A DNA stretch of 51,897 bases from Bryobacterales bacterium (GTDB taxonomy: Bacteria; Acidobacteriota; Terriglobia; Bryobacterales; UBA6623): the NCBI GenBank assembly GCA_022826925.1, contig JAJDTX010000009.1:1-51897 (forward strand), in the 5' to 3' direction. The notes below the pieces were generated by a model. That model did no database searches and was not told the origin of the DNA. It saw only the letters and a program-made list of their open reading frames with translations. The position numbers were made by a program, and so were the translations under genes. Below, in pieces: positions 26,271-35,135 of this stretch. Within the stretch, counting starts at the first letter, position 1, and each line of letters starts with the position of its first letter.

Positions 26271-29200
26271 ATGGCAGGAACTCAGAACTTGTCGAACTGG
26301 AACAACATTGCCGACTCTGAAAGACTCCTAGCAGAACATTTCAGAGATCTCCGCGAAAACCGCAACGGCCCGGTATTCTTCATCGAACACGGGCTCTCCG
26401 CGGTGGACACGAAACAGGTGCAGTTGGTCGTTCGCCAAGCAGCCAAGCATCATTCGCTTCAATCCAGTTGGTGGCGCGGGCATCCTCTCCCACTGCTAGT
26501 GACTGCGACCGAGATCGGGTACGCGTACCGCGGCACAGGCACTGACTTCTGGCCGAAACTCGAGTCGGTGCTGAGCACGCACATTAGCCTGGAGGCACGC
26601 CAGAAGGTCCGCGACCTGTTCGAGTCGTGCTCCTCGCAGTATGGGGGAGCCCGGCCGCCGGTCACGGCTTGGACGACGGCATTCCGCCTTATCGCGTGGC
26701 CCATCACCCACGCCTTAGTACCCGTCGAATTCCATCGCCAGCTTGCGGCTACCCTAGCGAACCTCCGATCTGACGCTCAGTCGCTCGACGACGAGACCCT
26801 GCACCGCTACGTCCGAATTGCCGCTCGAAACCCATCGGTGCGATTCGGGTCGTTCTTGGAAGACGGCAGCCCCGCCGTTCCTATGATCCGCGCTCTGCTG
26901 GGAGGAGAAAATGGCGAGATCTCGAATGACACTGTCACACGGATCGAACTAGACCTTACAGCAGATCGGGACGCCCGCCTCGACATTGAATTCGCGAGGC
27001 GAAGGCAGCGACGCCTTCGAAAGACATCTACGCAACCGACCGGACCAGCGCCACAAGAGGTGCGGGCAGGCCATCTCCAGCTACGCTTCCGAGAACAAGG
27101 CCAACTGGCCCTCGAAGTAAGGTTTCCGACTATTCAGGGTCCCGAGGCGGACCGACTTCGACGGACCCTGCGTCGCCGTCTCTTCAGGCCAAGGCTCTGG
27201 GGCGTAACTTCTCCAGTGCCCTGCGACTGGCTGTTCTCAGGCCTACCCTTCCCAGTGAACTTCCACACGCTACCGGAAGTTGGCACGCCCCTCCTCCAAG
27301 ACCTCGACCAACTCGGGATCGACCGCGCATTGATCGAGATTCTCGAGTCATTCCAATTGCACTTCCAGCCGCCCCTGCTATTCGCCGCGAACGACACGGG
27401 TGACCAAGCGCGACTTGTCCGGGGCAACGAGATCTCGACATTTCGCACGTACTGGCTCCTTGCTGAATACGATCCGGCGAATCGATTCGCTAGTTTGTCG
27501 GAACTTGGCAAGGTTGGGCCATTGGCCTGCTACGCGTTGGACCCCTCGCACACGCGTGCGGCGGATGAACTCGATCGCTTGGGATACAGGATTCGCCAAG
27601 GACTGTCTGTATTGATCGCCGGATCGCCAGCGCTCGAGGAGGGTGCGGGCGTACCACGCTTCTTGGTGGGCGACGAGCGAATCGTTGTCCCGAAGCGCGA
27701 ACATTCGCCGGGTGCACGGGTCGATCTCGGGTCCGAGAGTATCCCGGTGGACGGAAATCTGGTCCGGGTCCGCGTGCCGGAAGGCAAGCAGGTCCTCGAG
27801 ATAGCCAGCCAAGACATGTCGAGGAGGGAAGCTTTCGAAGGCGTTCGGGTGTCTGACCACGCGTTCCGCCGGGCGTGTTGGATCGAACTTAGTGCTGACG
27901 AGAGAACCATCCAAGCGCTTCTTGGTGGAAGCGTCGCCCTTCGAGTCGATGGGGTGGCGCCCTTGGAGGGGCTGACACTCACTGTGGAGTTGGAAGCCGG
28001 GAGTTGGCGAACGGGAACTTCCATTCCCCTCGATGCGCTACCGCAGGTACTGGACGCCAACCAAGAACTATGGCATGTGCTTCTCAACCAAGCGACGCGC
28101 GAACGTATTCTTCAGGATCAGCATCCCGTCGTGCTCCATGCCCGTGCAGGCGCTCTCGCCGAGGACTCGTGGACCCTCGAGAGGAGCCTACGGCCGATCT
28201 GGTGGATCCGTGGCCCAGAAGGACCCTTTCTCGATAGCGAACTTGGGCAGGTGGAGCACGGCAAGGTAAGCATCGCCCGGCCGGCCGAGGAGCCAGTGGC
28301 GGAATTCACTGCTGACGCAACAGATGCAGTCTTGCTCGCGCCCCTGAATCCCGACGAATCGATCTTTGGACCGAGCGTCAGATTCTCGACTTTTTGCACT
28401 TCTCCTGCCAAGGGAACGCTCTTAGCTCCTCCGATGGAAAGGCCGAGACTCCGTAGATCTCGGTCGAGCACGTCCGGAGCGTTGGGCCTACAGCAACTGA
28501 TGGAGGCTTGGCTCCGCTGGGCTGTTGCAGAGAGCGACACCTTCACGGCCGAACTCCGCAGGCAGCAGGCAGCAAGACGGTTAGACCTCTGGATTGCCGA
28601 ACTCACGTGCGGAGAAGTTTGGGCACGACGAGAAGAGGAACTTCGCCTGCCGTCTGCAGACCCCTGGAAGCTATTGGTGGAGCAGTGCCTGAGGTACGGC
28701 CGAGGCCTCGACGAACTGGTCCAGACCACGGAGCAAGATAACCGAGAGATTGTCCGACTGGCTGTTGCCGAAATTCGTCGCGACCATGCCGATCTTTGGG
28801 TTCGAATCGGCCCGCTCGCAGTTCGAGGCAACGACTCGAAAGACTCGCTTCTCGGTGGAGAAGAATATGCGGAACTCGACGCGGCGTGTGCGAGAGCTTA
28901 CGGGCAACTGGCAGAACAGTATCGGAGGGTCGGCAAAATCCACATCGCCGAATCGCTCGATTCCGCCGACCCCGGGGCCGCTCCTGACCAATGGGACCCT
29001 GTCTTGGAGAGCGCTCTCGCAGGATCCGAGTTGAGGGAACTCGGGGAACTATTGCTACCGACGGACACCGCACGTTGGCTGATGTCTATGGATCCAACTC
29101 TCATACCGATTCGGGAGATTGCAGAGGAACTGCATCTTTGGGCGACGAAGTCGCAGAGAGCCATGGTGGGCGATTTGCCGACCGAGGAAACCATGAGGGC

Positions 29201-29354
29201 GATCCTAGCGCTTTGGATTGCGCCGGAGAGTGCTGTTCTGATGGACTGGCGCACGGCGCTCGACACAATCGTTGCTGAGCGCGCGCTGGCGCGTGCGGCT
29301 CGCTACCTCGCACTCCGAGCCCGTAGCTCTCGCCCTGTGGGAGCAGAGGAATGA
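26271..29354 (+). CDS. Large protein of unknown family in the defence locus
   Basis: I do not recognise this 1027-residue protein. It has no Walker motif, helicase motif, obvious nuclease motif, signal peptide or membrane helix. The N-terminal 190 residues look like a compact domain with the distinctive segments YRGTGTDFWPKLESVL, YGGARPPVTAW and LIAWPITHALVP. Residues about 260-700 are rich in predicted beta strands and short repeats of hydrophobic and charged residues. The last 300 residues are mainly helical. It lies 58 bases after the DruA-like gene and overlaps the SNF2 helicase start by four bases (ATGA), so it belongs to the same operon. Position and size would fit a structural or target-recognition subunit, by analogy with the unannotated DruB-D or DruH proteins. 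No ribosome site is clear before the ATG at 26271. Confidence 0.8.
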   Translation: MAGTQNLSNWNNIADSERLLAEHFRDLRENRNGPVFFIEHGLSAVDTKQVQLVVRQAAKHHSLQSSWWRGHPLPLLVTATEIGYAYRGTGTDFWPKLESVLSTHISLEARQKVRDLFESCSSQYGGARPPVTAWTTAFRLIAWPITHALVPVEFHRQLAATLANLRSDAQSLDDETLHRYVRIAARNPSVRFGSFLEDGSPAVPMIRALLGGENGEISNDTVTRIELDLTADRDARLDIEFARRRQRRLRKTSTQPTGPAPQEVRAGHLQLRFREQGQLALEVRFPTIQGPEADRLRRTLRRRLFRPRLWGVTSPVPCDWLFSGLPFPVNFHTLPEVGTPLLQDLDQLGIDRALIEILESFQLHFQPPLLFAANDTGDQARLVRGNEISTFRTYWLLAEYDPANRFASLSELGKVGPLACYALDPSHTRAADELDRLGYRIRQGLSVLIAGSPALEEGAGVPRFLVGDERIVVPKREHSPGARVDLGSESIPVDGNLVRVRVPEGKQVLEIASQDMSRREAFEGVRVSDHAFRRACWIELSADERTIQALLGGSVALRVDGVAPLEGLTLTVELEAGSWRTGTSIPLDALPQVLDANQELWHVLLNQATRERILQDQHPVVLHARAGALAEDSWTLERSLRPIWWIRGPEGPFLDSELGQVEHGKVSIARPAEEPVAEFTADATDAVLLAPLNPDESIFGPSVRFSTFCTSPAKGTLLAPPMERPRLRRSRSSTSGALGLQQLMEAWLRWAVAESDTFTAELRRQQAARRLDLWIAELTCGEVWARREEELRLPSADPWKLLVEQCLRYGRGLDELVQTTEQDNREIVRLAVAEIRRDHADLWVRIGPLAVRGNDSKDSLLGGEEYAELDAACARAYGQLAEQYRRVGKIHIAESLDSADPGAAPDQWDPVLESALAGSELRELGELLLPTDTARWLMSMDPTLIPIREIAEELHLWATKSQRAMVGDLPTEETMRAILALWIAPESAVLMDWRTALDTIVAERALARAARYLALRARSSRPVGAEE

Positions 29355-32300
29355 CCAGCGTCTACGCCGATCTCTGCCTAAAGGTCCAAGCCCTGAGACG
29401 GGACTTCGAGGGCTTGCGGACGCCCCTCGCACCTGCGGTCGGAATCGGGGCATCCATTTACACGCATCAAGTGGCAAACGCCTTTCGTGTGCTCACCGAT
29501 ATCCGGGTGCGCCACCTGCTAGCCGATGAAGTGGGCTTGGGAAAGACTGTACAAGCCCTGATGATCCTGAATGCACTCCGGCACCAAAGGAGGGACATTC
29601 GTGCTCTCGTGATAGTTCCTGATCGGCTCGTCCCTCAGTGGCGGGACGAAATCTTCACCCGGGCCCACTCTGCGCCAATCGGGGACGAGGAAGGCGGTGA
29701 AGGCCCTCAGTACATTCGGTTGGCATGGGAGAGTCAACTGAGACTGCCGTCGCCCATGTGGACTCTCGCCGACATTGAGCCTGATCGCTACGACGTGCTG
29801 GTCGTCGACGAACTCCACGAGTTGAATGAATCTACTGTGAACCGCATCCTCCGGGTGGCGGCGAGATTCGACCATCTGTTACTGCTGACCGCGACCCCAG
29901 CCTTCCAGAAACCGAAGAAGCACTCGCAACTCTTCGCGATGCTTGAACCGGAGCGCAAATTGATCGCCGAGGCTACCAAAGGAGCGGGTCTCGACATTGT
30001 CGAGCGACTTCTTGAACGGGACAAGAGCACGGCCTCGTCTTGCGCTCTCGAGGAACTGCCTCAGGTCGCGCTGGCGCACTGTGCGTATCGTCGGGTTATT
30101 CGGACCAGAAGGGCGGACTATTGGGGGGTGCTGCCAAGTCGGAAGCACATACCGGTCGTGGTCGACCCACTCGGTGCCGAGGAAGAGCGACAGGAACTGA
30201 TGTGGGAGTATTTTGGCCACCTCGGAGAACTGAGCCTCGAAGTCGAACCAGTGCTACTAGCCAAACGGGTTATCCTCAGCCCACCGTCACTGGAGCAGCG
30301 CGTTGACTTCCTTCGGCGGAAGGGTCATGACCGGCGAGGATTACTTGAGCGTGCGAAGCCACTCGTGCACCAAAGGAATGGTGATTCGCGTGCGGACGCC
30401 TTGATCGACCTACTTGCCGAGATTTGGACGAGAGATCCTTCTGAGCGCGTGCTCGTCGCTGCCCAAGACAACCTGACGGTCGACTACTTGTTCGACATCG
30501 TCAACGCCCGACTACCCTTGATCGGCGCTATCGGGCGGACCGTCCCCCTTGTCGCAGCTAGGATCCGGCAGGGCATGATGACCAAGGCCGTTGAGGATCT
30601 AGGCGGGTACGGCAACGAAACCAATGAGAACTTAGAGAAGTTTCAGCGTGGGGATGCACAAGTGTTGCTCGCGCCAGAAGCTGCACAGGTAGGACTCAAC
30701 CTCCAGTGCGCACGTGTGCTAGTGCTCTATAGCGTTCCGTGGAAGCCAGAAGAAGTCGAGCAGTGGATTGGGCGTCTGGACAGGATCGGTAACGCCGCAG
30801 CTTTTGCCGAGGATGGTGAAGCAAGAACAGTCGATATCTACACGATTGCGCAAAGGGGATTAGTGGACGAGAAGGTAGTGACCGTACTCCAGAGCTTTCA
30901 GGCGTTTGAACGCAGCGTAAACCTCGACGGGGACCACCTCGAAGACGTCGCTAAGGCCATTGAATCAGCGGCGCTTAGGCCCGAAGCAGCAAACTGGCGG
31001 AGCATTGAGCACGCGACCGAGGCTATGGCGGCCCAAGACGAAGTGAAGGAACTCGAGTCCGAACTCCGCGCGCACCTCCCTTGGACCGTCGAATGGGCCT
31101 CTGCCCTACGAAATCACATCGACGCGCTCCCACCCGCACCCCTTGTGCTCAGGCGGTCCGAGCACGCGAAGAGCGGCCCGCGCTCATGGGACCGCGGAGT
31201 GGAGGGAATGCTGAGGCTCCTCGGCTGGGCGGGCGAGTACTCCTTCAGGTGGAACGATGATCCCAACGGTGGGCGGTTCCTGTCCCTTTGGTACCGTTTC
31301 GGCGAGCGCGGTACGGACGGCAGAAAGGGGGTTCGCTCCAAAGTAGTGTTTAGTGCTGGTGCCGATCCTTGGATCGAGAGAAGTCCTCGACACGCTCATG
31401 CTTTCGTTACTCGTCGGGGGGACATCGATGCGCCGCCGCGGCGGAACGTCACGCTGACGCTCGACGATGGGGATGAGGCTTTCCGCCCTCTACATTTTCT
31501 GAACTTTGGAAACGTGCTTCATGACGAGATTGTCGAAGGCTGGCTACCTGAGGCGGCGGAAGCATTCTCGCTCTACGTTGCTCTGCCGGCACGCCGAGCG
31601 ATCTCGGACTCCGACACCGCGAGCCTCTATGTGCTTCGTCTGGCGGTACTTGAGCCGGCGTCTTGGCTGCAGGACGGAGCCGTGGTTGAGCGCACGTTGC
31701 GGGTGATCGAAGCGGCCGCAACTCGAACCCCGCGGGAGCGCCTGCAGGACCTCATGCCCCCTTTGTCGAAGGCAGTAATTTGCGCTATCGAAGCGGACGT
31801 CCGTTGGCTAAGAGCGCACCTGACAGGACAACTCATTGTTCGGGGATTGAAACTCTGCGGAGGGCACTGGATTGCTGCAAGCCTGGACGAGGTGGCAGCG
31901 TTACTTAATCCGTTACTTTTTTCCGACAACGGGATCCCTTATTCAGGAACATGGAATCCGCCCAAGCAAGTGAGTCGCGCTCTGGATGGGGCGCTGAAAC
32001 TACTCCGCTCTGTGGACCGAAACGCAGCGAGCACCTGTTGGAGCCCTCGCTTTCCAGATCTCGAAGCGGCTCTGCAAATCAGGCTATCTGTCGTCCGAGA
32101 AGAATCCAAAGATGCTGTTGAACTAGCCCGTATCGAGATGGCAAAGGCGAAATCCGCTCTCAGCCTAGTTCAAGATCAAGGCGATCTAGGACAGATCACT
32201 CGGGCCAAGAACGCTCTTGACGTTGCGACAGACCGGGCGGACATGATCCGAGCCCTCTGGGAGCAGCGGCAGACCTGGCTGTCGGAATGCCGATCAGCGG

Positions 32301-32362
32301 TCCAGAAAGTAGTACCCGAGGAACGACTGACGGCGACGCTGCAGGTTAATTGGATGCGTTGA
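29351..32362 (+). CDS. SNF2/RapA-type DNA helicase-like ATPase
   Basis: A 1003-residue superfamily II ATPase. The motor contains motif I DEVGLGKT (59-66), motif Ia LVIVPDRLVPQW, motif II DELH (153-156, a DEAH variant), motif III LLTATP (178-183), and motif VI EQWIGRLDRIGN (about 469-481), giving both RecA lobes within about 520 residues. The C-terminal half has no recognised domain but ends in a helical segment. The motor type is that of DrmD in DISARM and DpdE in the Dpd system, which translocate on double-stranded DNA, but I cannot assign it to either. It closes the plus operon, and its stop is nine bases from the stop of the convergent operon. Confidence 0.88.
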   Translation: MTSVYADLCLKVQALRRDFEGLRTPLAPAVGIGASIYTHQVANAFRVLTDIRVRHLLADEVGLGKTVQALMILNALRHQRRDIRALVIVPDRLVPQWRDEIFTRAHSAPIGDEEGGEGPQYIRLAWESQLRLPSPMWTLADIEPDRYDVLVVDELHELNESTVNRILRVAARFDHLLLLTATPAFQKPKKHSQLFAMLEPERKLIAEATKGAGLDIVERLLERDKSTASSCALEELPQVALAHCAYRRVIRTRRADYWGVLPSRKHIPVVVDPLGAEEERQELMWEYFGHLGELSLEVEPVLLAKRVILSPPSLEQRVDFLRRKGHDRRGLLERAKPLVHQRNGDSRADALIDLLAEIWTRDPSERVLVAAQDNLTVDYLFDIVNARLPLIGAIGRTVPLVAARIRQGMMTKAVEDLGGYGNETNENLEKFQRGDAQVLLAPEAAQVGLNLQCARVLVLYSVPWKPEEVEQWIGRLDRIGNAAAFAEDGEARTVDIYTIAQRGLVDEKVVTVLQSFQAFERSVNLDGDHLEDVAKAIESAALRPEAANWRSIEHATEAMAAQDEVKELESELRAHLPWTVEWASALRNHIDALPPAPLVLRRSEHAKSGPRSWDRGVEGMLRLLGWAGEYSFRWNDDPNGGRFLSLWYRFGERGTDGRKGVRSKVVFSAGADPWIERSPRHAHAFVTRRGDIDAPPRRNVTLTLDDGDEAFRPLHFLNFGNVLHDEIVEGWLPEAAEAFSLYVALPARRAISDSDTASLYVLRLAVLEPASWLQDGAVVERTLRVIEAAATRTPRERLQDLMPPLSKAVICAIEADVRWLRAHLTGQLIVRGLKLCGGHWIAASLDEVAALLNPLLFSDNGIPYSGTWNPPKQVSRALDGALKLLRSVDRNAASTCWSPRFPDLEAALQIRLSVVREESKDAVELARIEMAKAKSALSLVQDQGDLGQITRAKNALDVATDRADMIRALWEQRQTWLSECRSAVQKVVPEERLTATLQVNWMR

Positions 32363-32371
32363 CCGGCGGTA

Positions 32372-33394
32372 CTACGTGAATGATGCCCAAGGATCTGGCG
32401 CCGCACAACTCACTTCCCACGACCATCCGCTGCGACGCGGTCCTAGGATGTCCATCGCTGTGATAAGTTGGTCCGGCGCTCGAAAACTCAACTGCACCCG
32501 ATGATCGCCTTGCTCAACTCGTTCCTCTGCCCCCATGCAACGACCGCGCGCAAGCAGAGCCCAGCGCCATTCATCGTGATCATGGAGATCCATCGCCCGT
32601 CTCTGACCGCCGTCAACCTCAAGGGTGATCGGATGCCAGTGACCCTGACCGTACCCGCGCCGGTAGGCACACCAGACACCGTCCGGAGCGACTTCAGACC
32701 AGCGACCCTCGCAGCGTTCCGTGTCGTATCGGCCGAAGTAGTCCCCCGGCTTCCCCACCACCGAACGGACCTCCGCATCGCCTCCTAACGGGATGCCGTG
32801 CTCCCTTGTCGCTGAGACAACCAACTCCCAGAACCGGGAAATGCTCAACTCGTCGCTACACATCAGACGCTGAGCCCTCCTGATCCCGTGCAGCAAGTAG
32901 CCGTGTGGCTTGAGCCATTCGTCCATCGTTGTCTCGCGCACGTTGGCCATGCGCAGCACAGCCAGTTCATCGTCGCTTCGTAGACGGATGCGCCGGACGA
33001 TGTCTTGTCCCTTTCCGCCAAGACCTCGTTCTACGATGCCTGCTGGAACTGGCCCCACGCTGAGCAGCGTCGCAGACCCATCTCCGGTTCGGATCCAACT
33101 CGAAGGAGCGGGCGCGATATAACGCTCGTGGCCGATCGAGACATCCTCGCATTCTCTCAGCTTCACGAGGCGTTCCAGCACCTTGGGCAAGAGACTGGAG
33201 GCTTGATCTCGAAGCCCCGCCGCCTCCAACTGGAGTCTTGCGTGGCGCAACACCGCCGACCGTGGAGCTAATCCCCAGCGTGAGAGCGGCAACCGAAGCA
33301 GGTCGGCTAGACCACGCTCTGAAACTTCCCCGTCATCCGAAATCAGGCCAGTCTCGCGCGCAAGGGCATCTCGCCGGATCGACTCTAGGTTCAT
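32372..33394 (-). CDS. Unknown 340-residue protein, last gene of the minus defence operon
   Basis: No family recognised. The protein starts MNLESIRRDALARETGLIS and its first 110 residues are helical with a DNA-binding flavour (ERGLADLLRLPLSRWGL), possibly a winged helix. The C-terminal half is mixed, with a tryptophan-rich stretch WHPITLEVDG and DHDEWRWALLARGRCMG and the end RRSGWSWEVSC. There are no catalytic motifs that I can defend. The start ATG overlaps the stop of the NERD-helicase gene by four bases (ATGA at 33394-33391), which ties it to that helicase. A specificity, regulatory or immunity-type role is possible but unproven. Confidence 0.75.
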   Translation of the reverse strand: MNLESIRRDALARETGLISDDGEVSERGLADLLRLPLSRWGLAPRSAVLRHARLQLEAAGLRDQASSLLPKVLERLVKLRECEDVSIGHERYIAPAPSSWIRTGDGSATLLSVGPVPAGIVERGLGGKGQDIVRRIRLRSDDELAVLRMANVRETTMDEWLKPHGYLLHGIRRAQRLMCSDELSISRFWELVVSATREHGIPLGGDAEVRSVVGKPGDYFGRYDTERCEGRWSEVAPDGVWCAYRRGYGQGHWHPITLEVDGGQRRAMDLHDHDEWRWALLARGRCMGAEERVEQGDHRVQLSFRAPDQLITAMDILGPRRSGWSWEVSCAAPDPWASFT

Positions 33395-35130
33395 GTCTCA
33401 TCCTCCGAAGCGCGCGAGGCTGCCTCGAGGACTGCACTACACTCCTTCCCGTGGGCGATCGCAATGAGGAGGAATTTTGCGCGAGTACAGGCTACGTATA
33501 GATCCTCCTTCTGGAACAGGCTCCCAAAGCCTCCCAAGTCGTAAAGCAGCACCACGTCCGCCTCGAGCCCCTTAAACGATCTTGATGTCGTGACAAGAAC
33601 GCCCCTCCCTTCGCGCCACGCGTCAGAATCCGCTGTCAACGGCACACCGCTTACTTCGTTTACGCCCGCGACGCTGCCCTTGGCTCTTGCGCTTGGCCCG
33701 ATAAGGACCACTTGGCGAGCCTGAAGTTCCTCGGTTCGGAGAAGTCGCTCCAGTTCTCGAAGAACGAGTTCCAACTGTTGCGCTCGCGATCGGGCACGGA
33801 GCACTTTCAGGGATGCTCCCACAGGAGCGCGAGCAAAGGTCCGGGACTGCAGTTCTAATACCGACGCGCTTGCTGTAGCAATCTTCCGAGTGTTCCTGCA
33901 ATTCATGTTCAACCGAAACGTCGTTTCGAATGCGATAGGCGGGGATTGCACCACCCCTCTGAGAGATTGGTTCGGATCCATGAAAGCGTAGACAGGCCCA
34001 TCCTCGGTCCGCAGCAGCGACTCGGTCAGCGCGTACCACCAGCCCAGCGAGAAATCCTGAGCCTCGTCGACGACCAGAACGTCGTATCTCACATCGACAC
34101 CTCGTATGTCGTGTTCCAAGACAGCCTGCTCAAGCAAGGCTGGAACCTCTTCGTCCCAGAAGTGGGATCCTCGCAGCCCGCCGCCCGCGGGACCGAAGCG
34201 TATTCCGGCCTTTTCGACTAGGCCCTTAGCCAGAGCATGAAAGTTCTCGATACTTAGATTCGATCGATAGGGGCCAGTCCTTGAGTCGTCCAAGACCTGA
34301 CGTCGGAGCCAACTGGCGAGGGCGCTGTTATAGCAGACAAACAGGACCCGCCTGCCAGCGCGAGCGAATGCAAGTGCCCGTGCCAGGGCTATAAAAGTCT
34401 TTCCAGACCCGGCGACGCCTTCGACCAGAACTCTGTCCTGGGCGTAGAGGCCTTCAAACACCTGAGCCTGGTGCTCGGTAAGTTCCAGCAGTTTGTCGGA
34501 TGCGGTTGTAATGTCGGGACCGATCCTGCGGATCATCCGGAACTTAGGCTTTAGGCAGTCGTTGAGCAGCGTGTCGTATTTCTCTCTCCCCAAATCTCGT
34601 GAATGACCGCCCCAAGCCTTCAGCGCGAGCAATACTGCCTGATCCATGGACGCCATGTGACGTCGAGAAATGATGATCGCCCGATCAGCGTTGGGTGGAG
34701 GGGTGCCTTCATAGTCCACGTGCGGGAAGACGACAGCGTACCCGTATGCGAAGTGATGCCTAGTCAGTTGACCACCCGACCGCTCCTCGACAATATCCAA
34801 GAGCGCATGCATGTTGCGGCGTGCTTGGTCGAATGGGTCTTGAAATTCCCTCGGGCCATGGGCGGAATTCCGGTACCACATCCTGCCATCGTGGCGAATG
34901 CCTCGCCCACCTTTTACCTCGAGCACGAGGAGTCCAAGCCGACGATGCAGAACGACGAAATCGGTCTCGCCTTCTGCTAAGGCCCCCTCGGCTCGCCATG
35001 GACGCAGCCAGGGGTAGGAATGAAGGACCGCGAACTCATCGGAGAGTTGGTCGCGGAGAGCAACGTAGACGGGCACCTCCGCGCCATGCTCGAGTTGGGA
35101 GGGGTTTACGTTCGGGATCATGCGCGCCAT
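33391..35130 (-). CDS. NERD nuclease-domain / UvrD-type superfamily I helicase fusion
   Basis: A 579-residue fusion. The N-terminal NERD domain (about 14-130) has the PD-(D/E)xK-like core GETDF (54-58, aspartate 57) and LVLEVKGG (68-75, E-x-K), so its catalytic residues look intact. The helicase part has Walker A GVAGSGKT (237-244), VLFVCYNSALASWLRR, motif II DEAQDFS (354-360), and late UvrD motifs including VLVTTSRSFKGLEADVVLL (cut here: VLVTTSRSFKG, LEADVVLL) and VACTRAKFLLIA. The frame is open upstream to 35217, but I chose the ATG at 35130, which follows the DruE-like stop by five bases and gives the usual NERD start; GGGTTGGGTGA precedes it. It is the only protein of the locus with a recognisable nuclease motif and hence the likely DNA-cleaving effector. 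Confidence 0.85.
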   Translation of the reverse strand: MARMIPNVNPSQLEHGAEVPVYVALRDQLSDEFAVLHSYPWLRPWRAEGALAEGETDFVVLHRRLGLLVLEVKGGRGIRHDGRMWYRNSAHGPREFQDPFDQARRNMHALLDIVEERSGGQLTRHHFAYGYAVVFPHVDYEGTPPPNADRAIIISRRHMASMDQAVLLALKAWGGHSRDLGREKYDTLLNDCLKPKFRMIRRIGPDITTASDKLLELTEHQAQVFEGLYAQDRVLVEGVAGSGKTFIALARALAFARAGRRVLFVCYNSALASWLRRQVLDDSRTGPYRSNLSIENFHALAKGLVEKAGIRFGPAGGGLRGSHFWDEEVPALLEQAVLEHDIRGVDVRYDVLVVDEAQDFSLGWWYALTESLLRTEDGPVYAFMDPNQSLRGVVQSPPIAFETTFRLNMNCRNTRKIATASASVLELQSRTFARAPVGASLKVLRARSRAQQLELVLRELERLLRTEELQARQVVLIGPSARAKGSVAGVNEVSGVPLTADSDAWREGRGVLVTTSRSFKGLEADVVLLYDLGGFGSLFQKEDLYVACTRAKFLLIAIAHGKECSAVLEAASRASEDET

Positions 35131-35135
35131 CGGAT

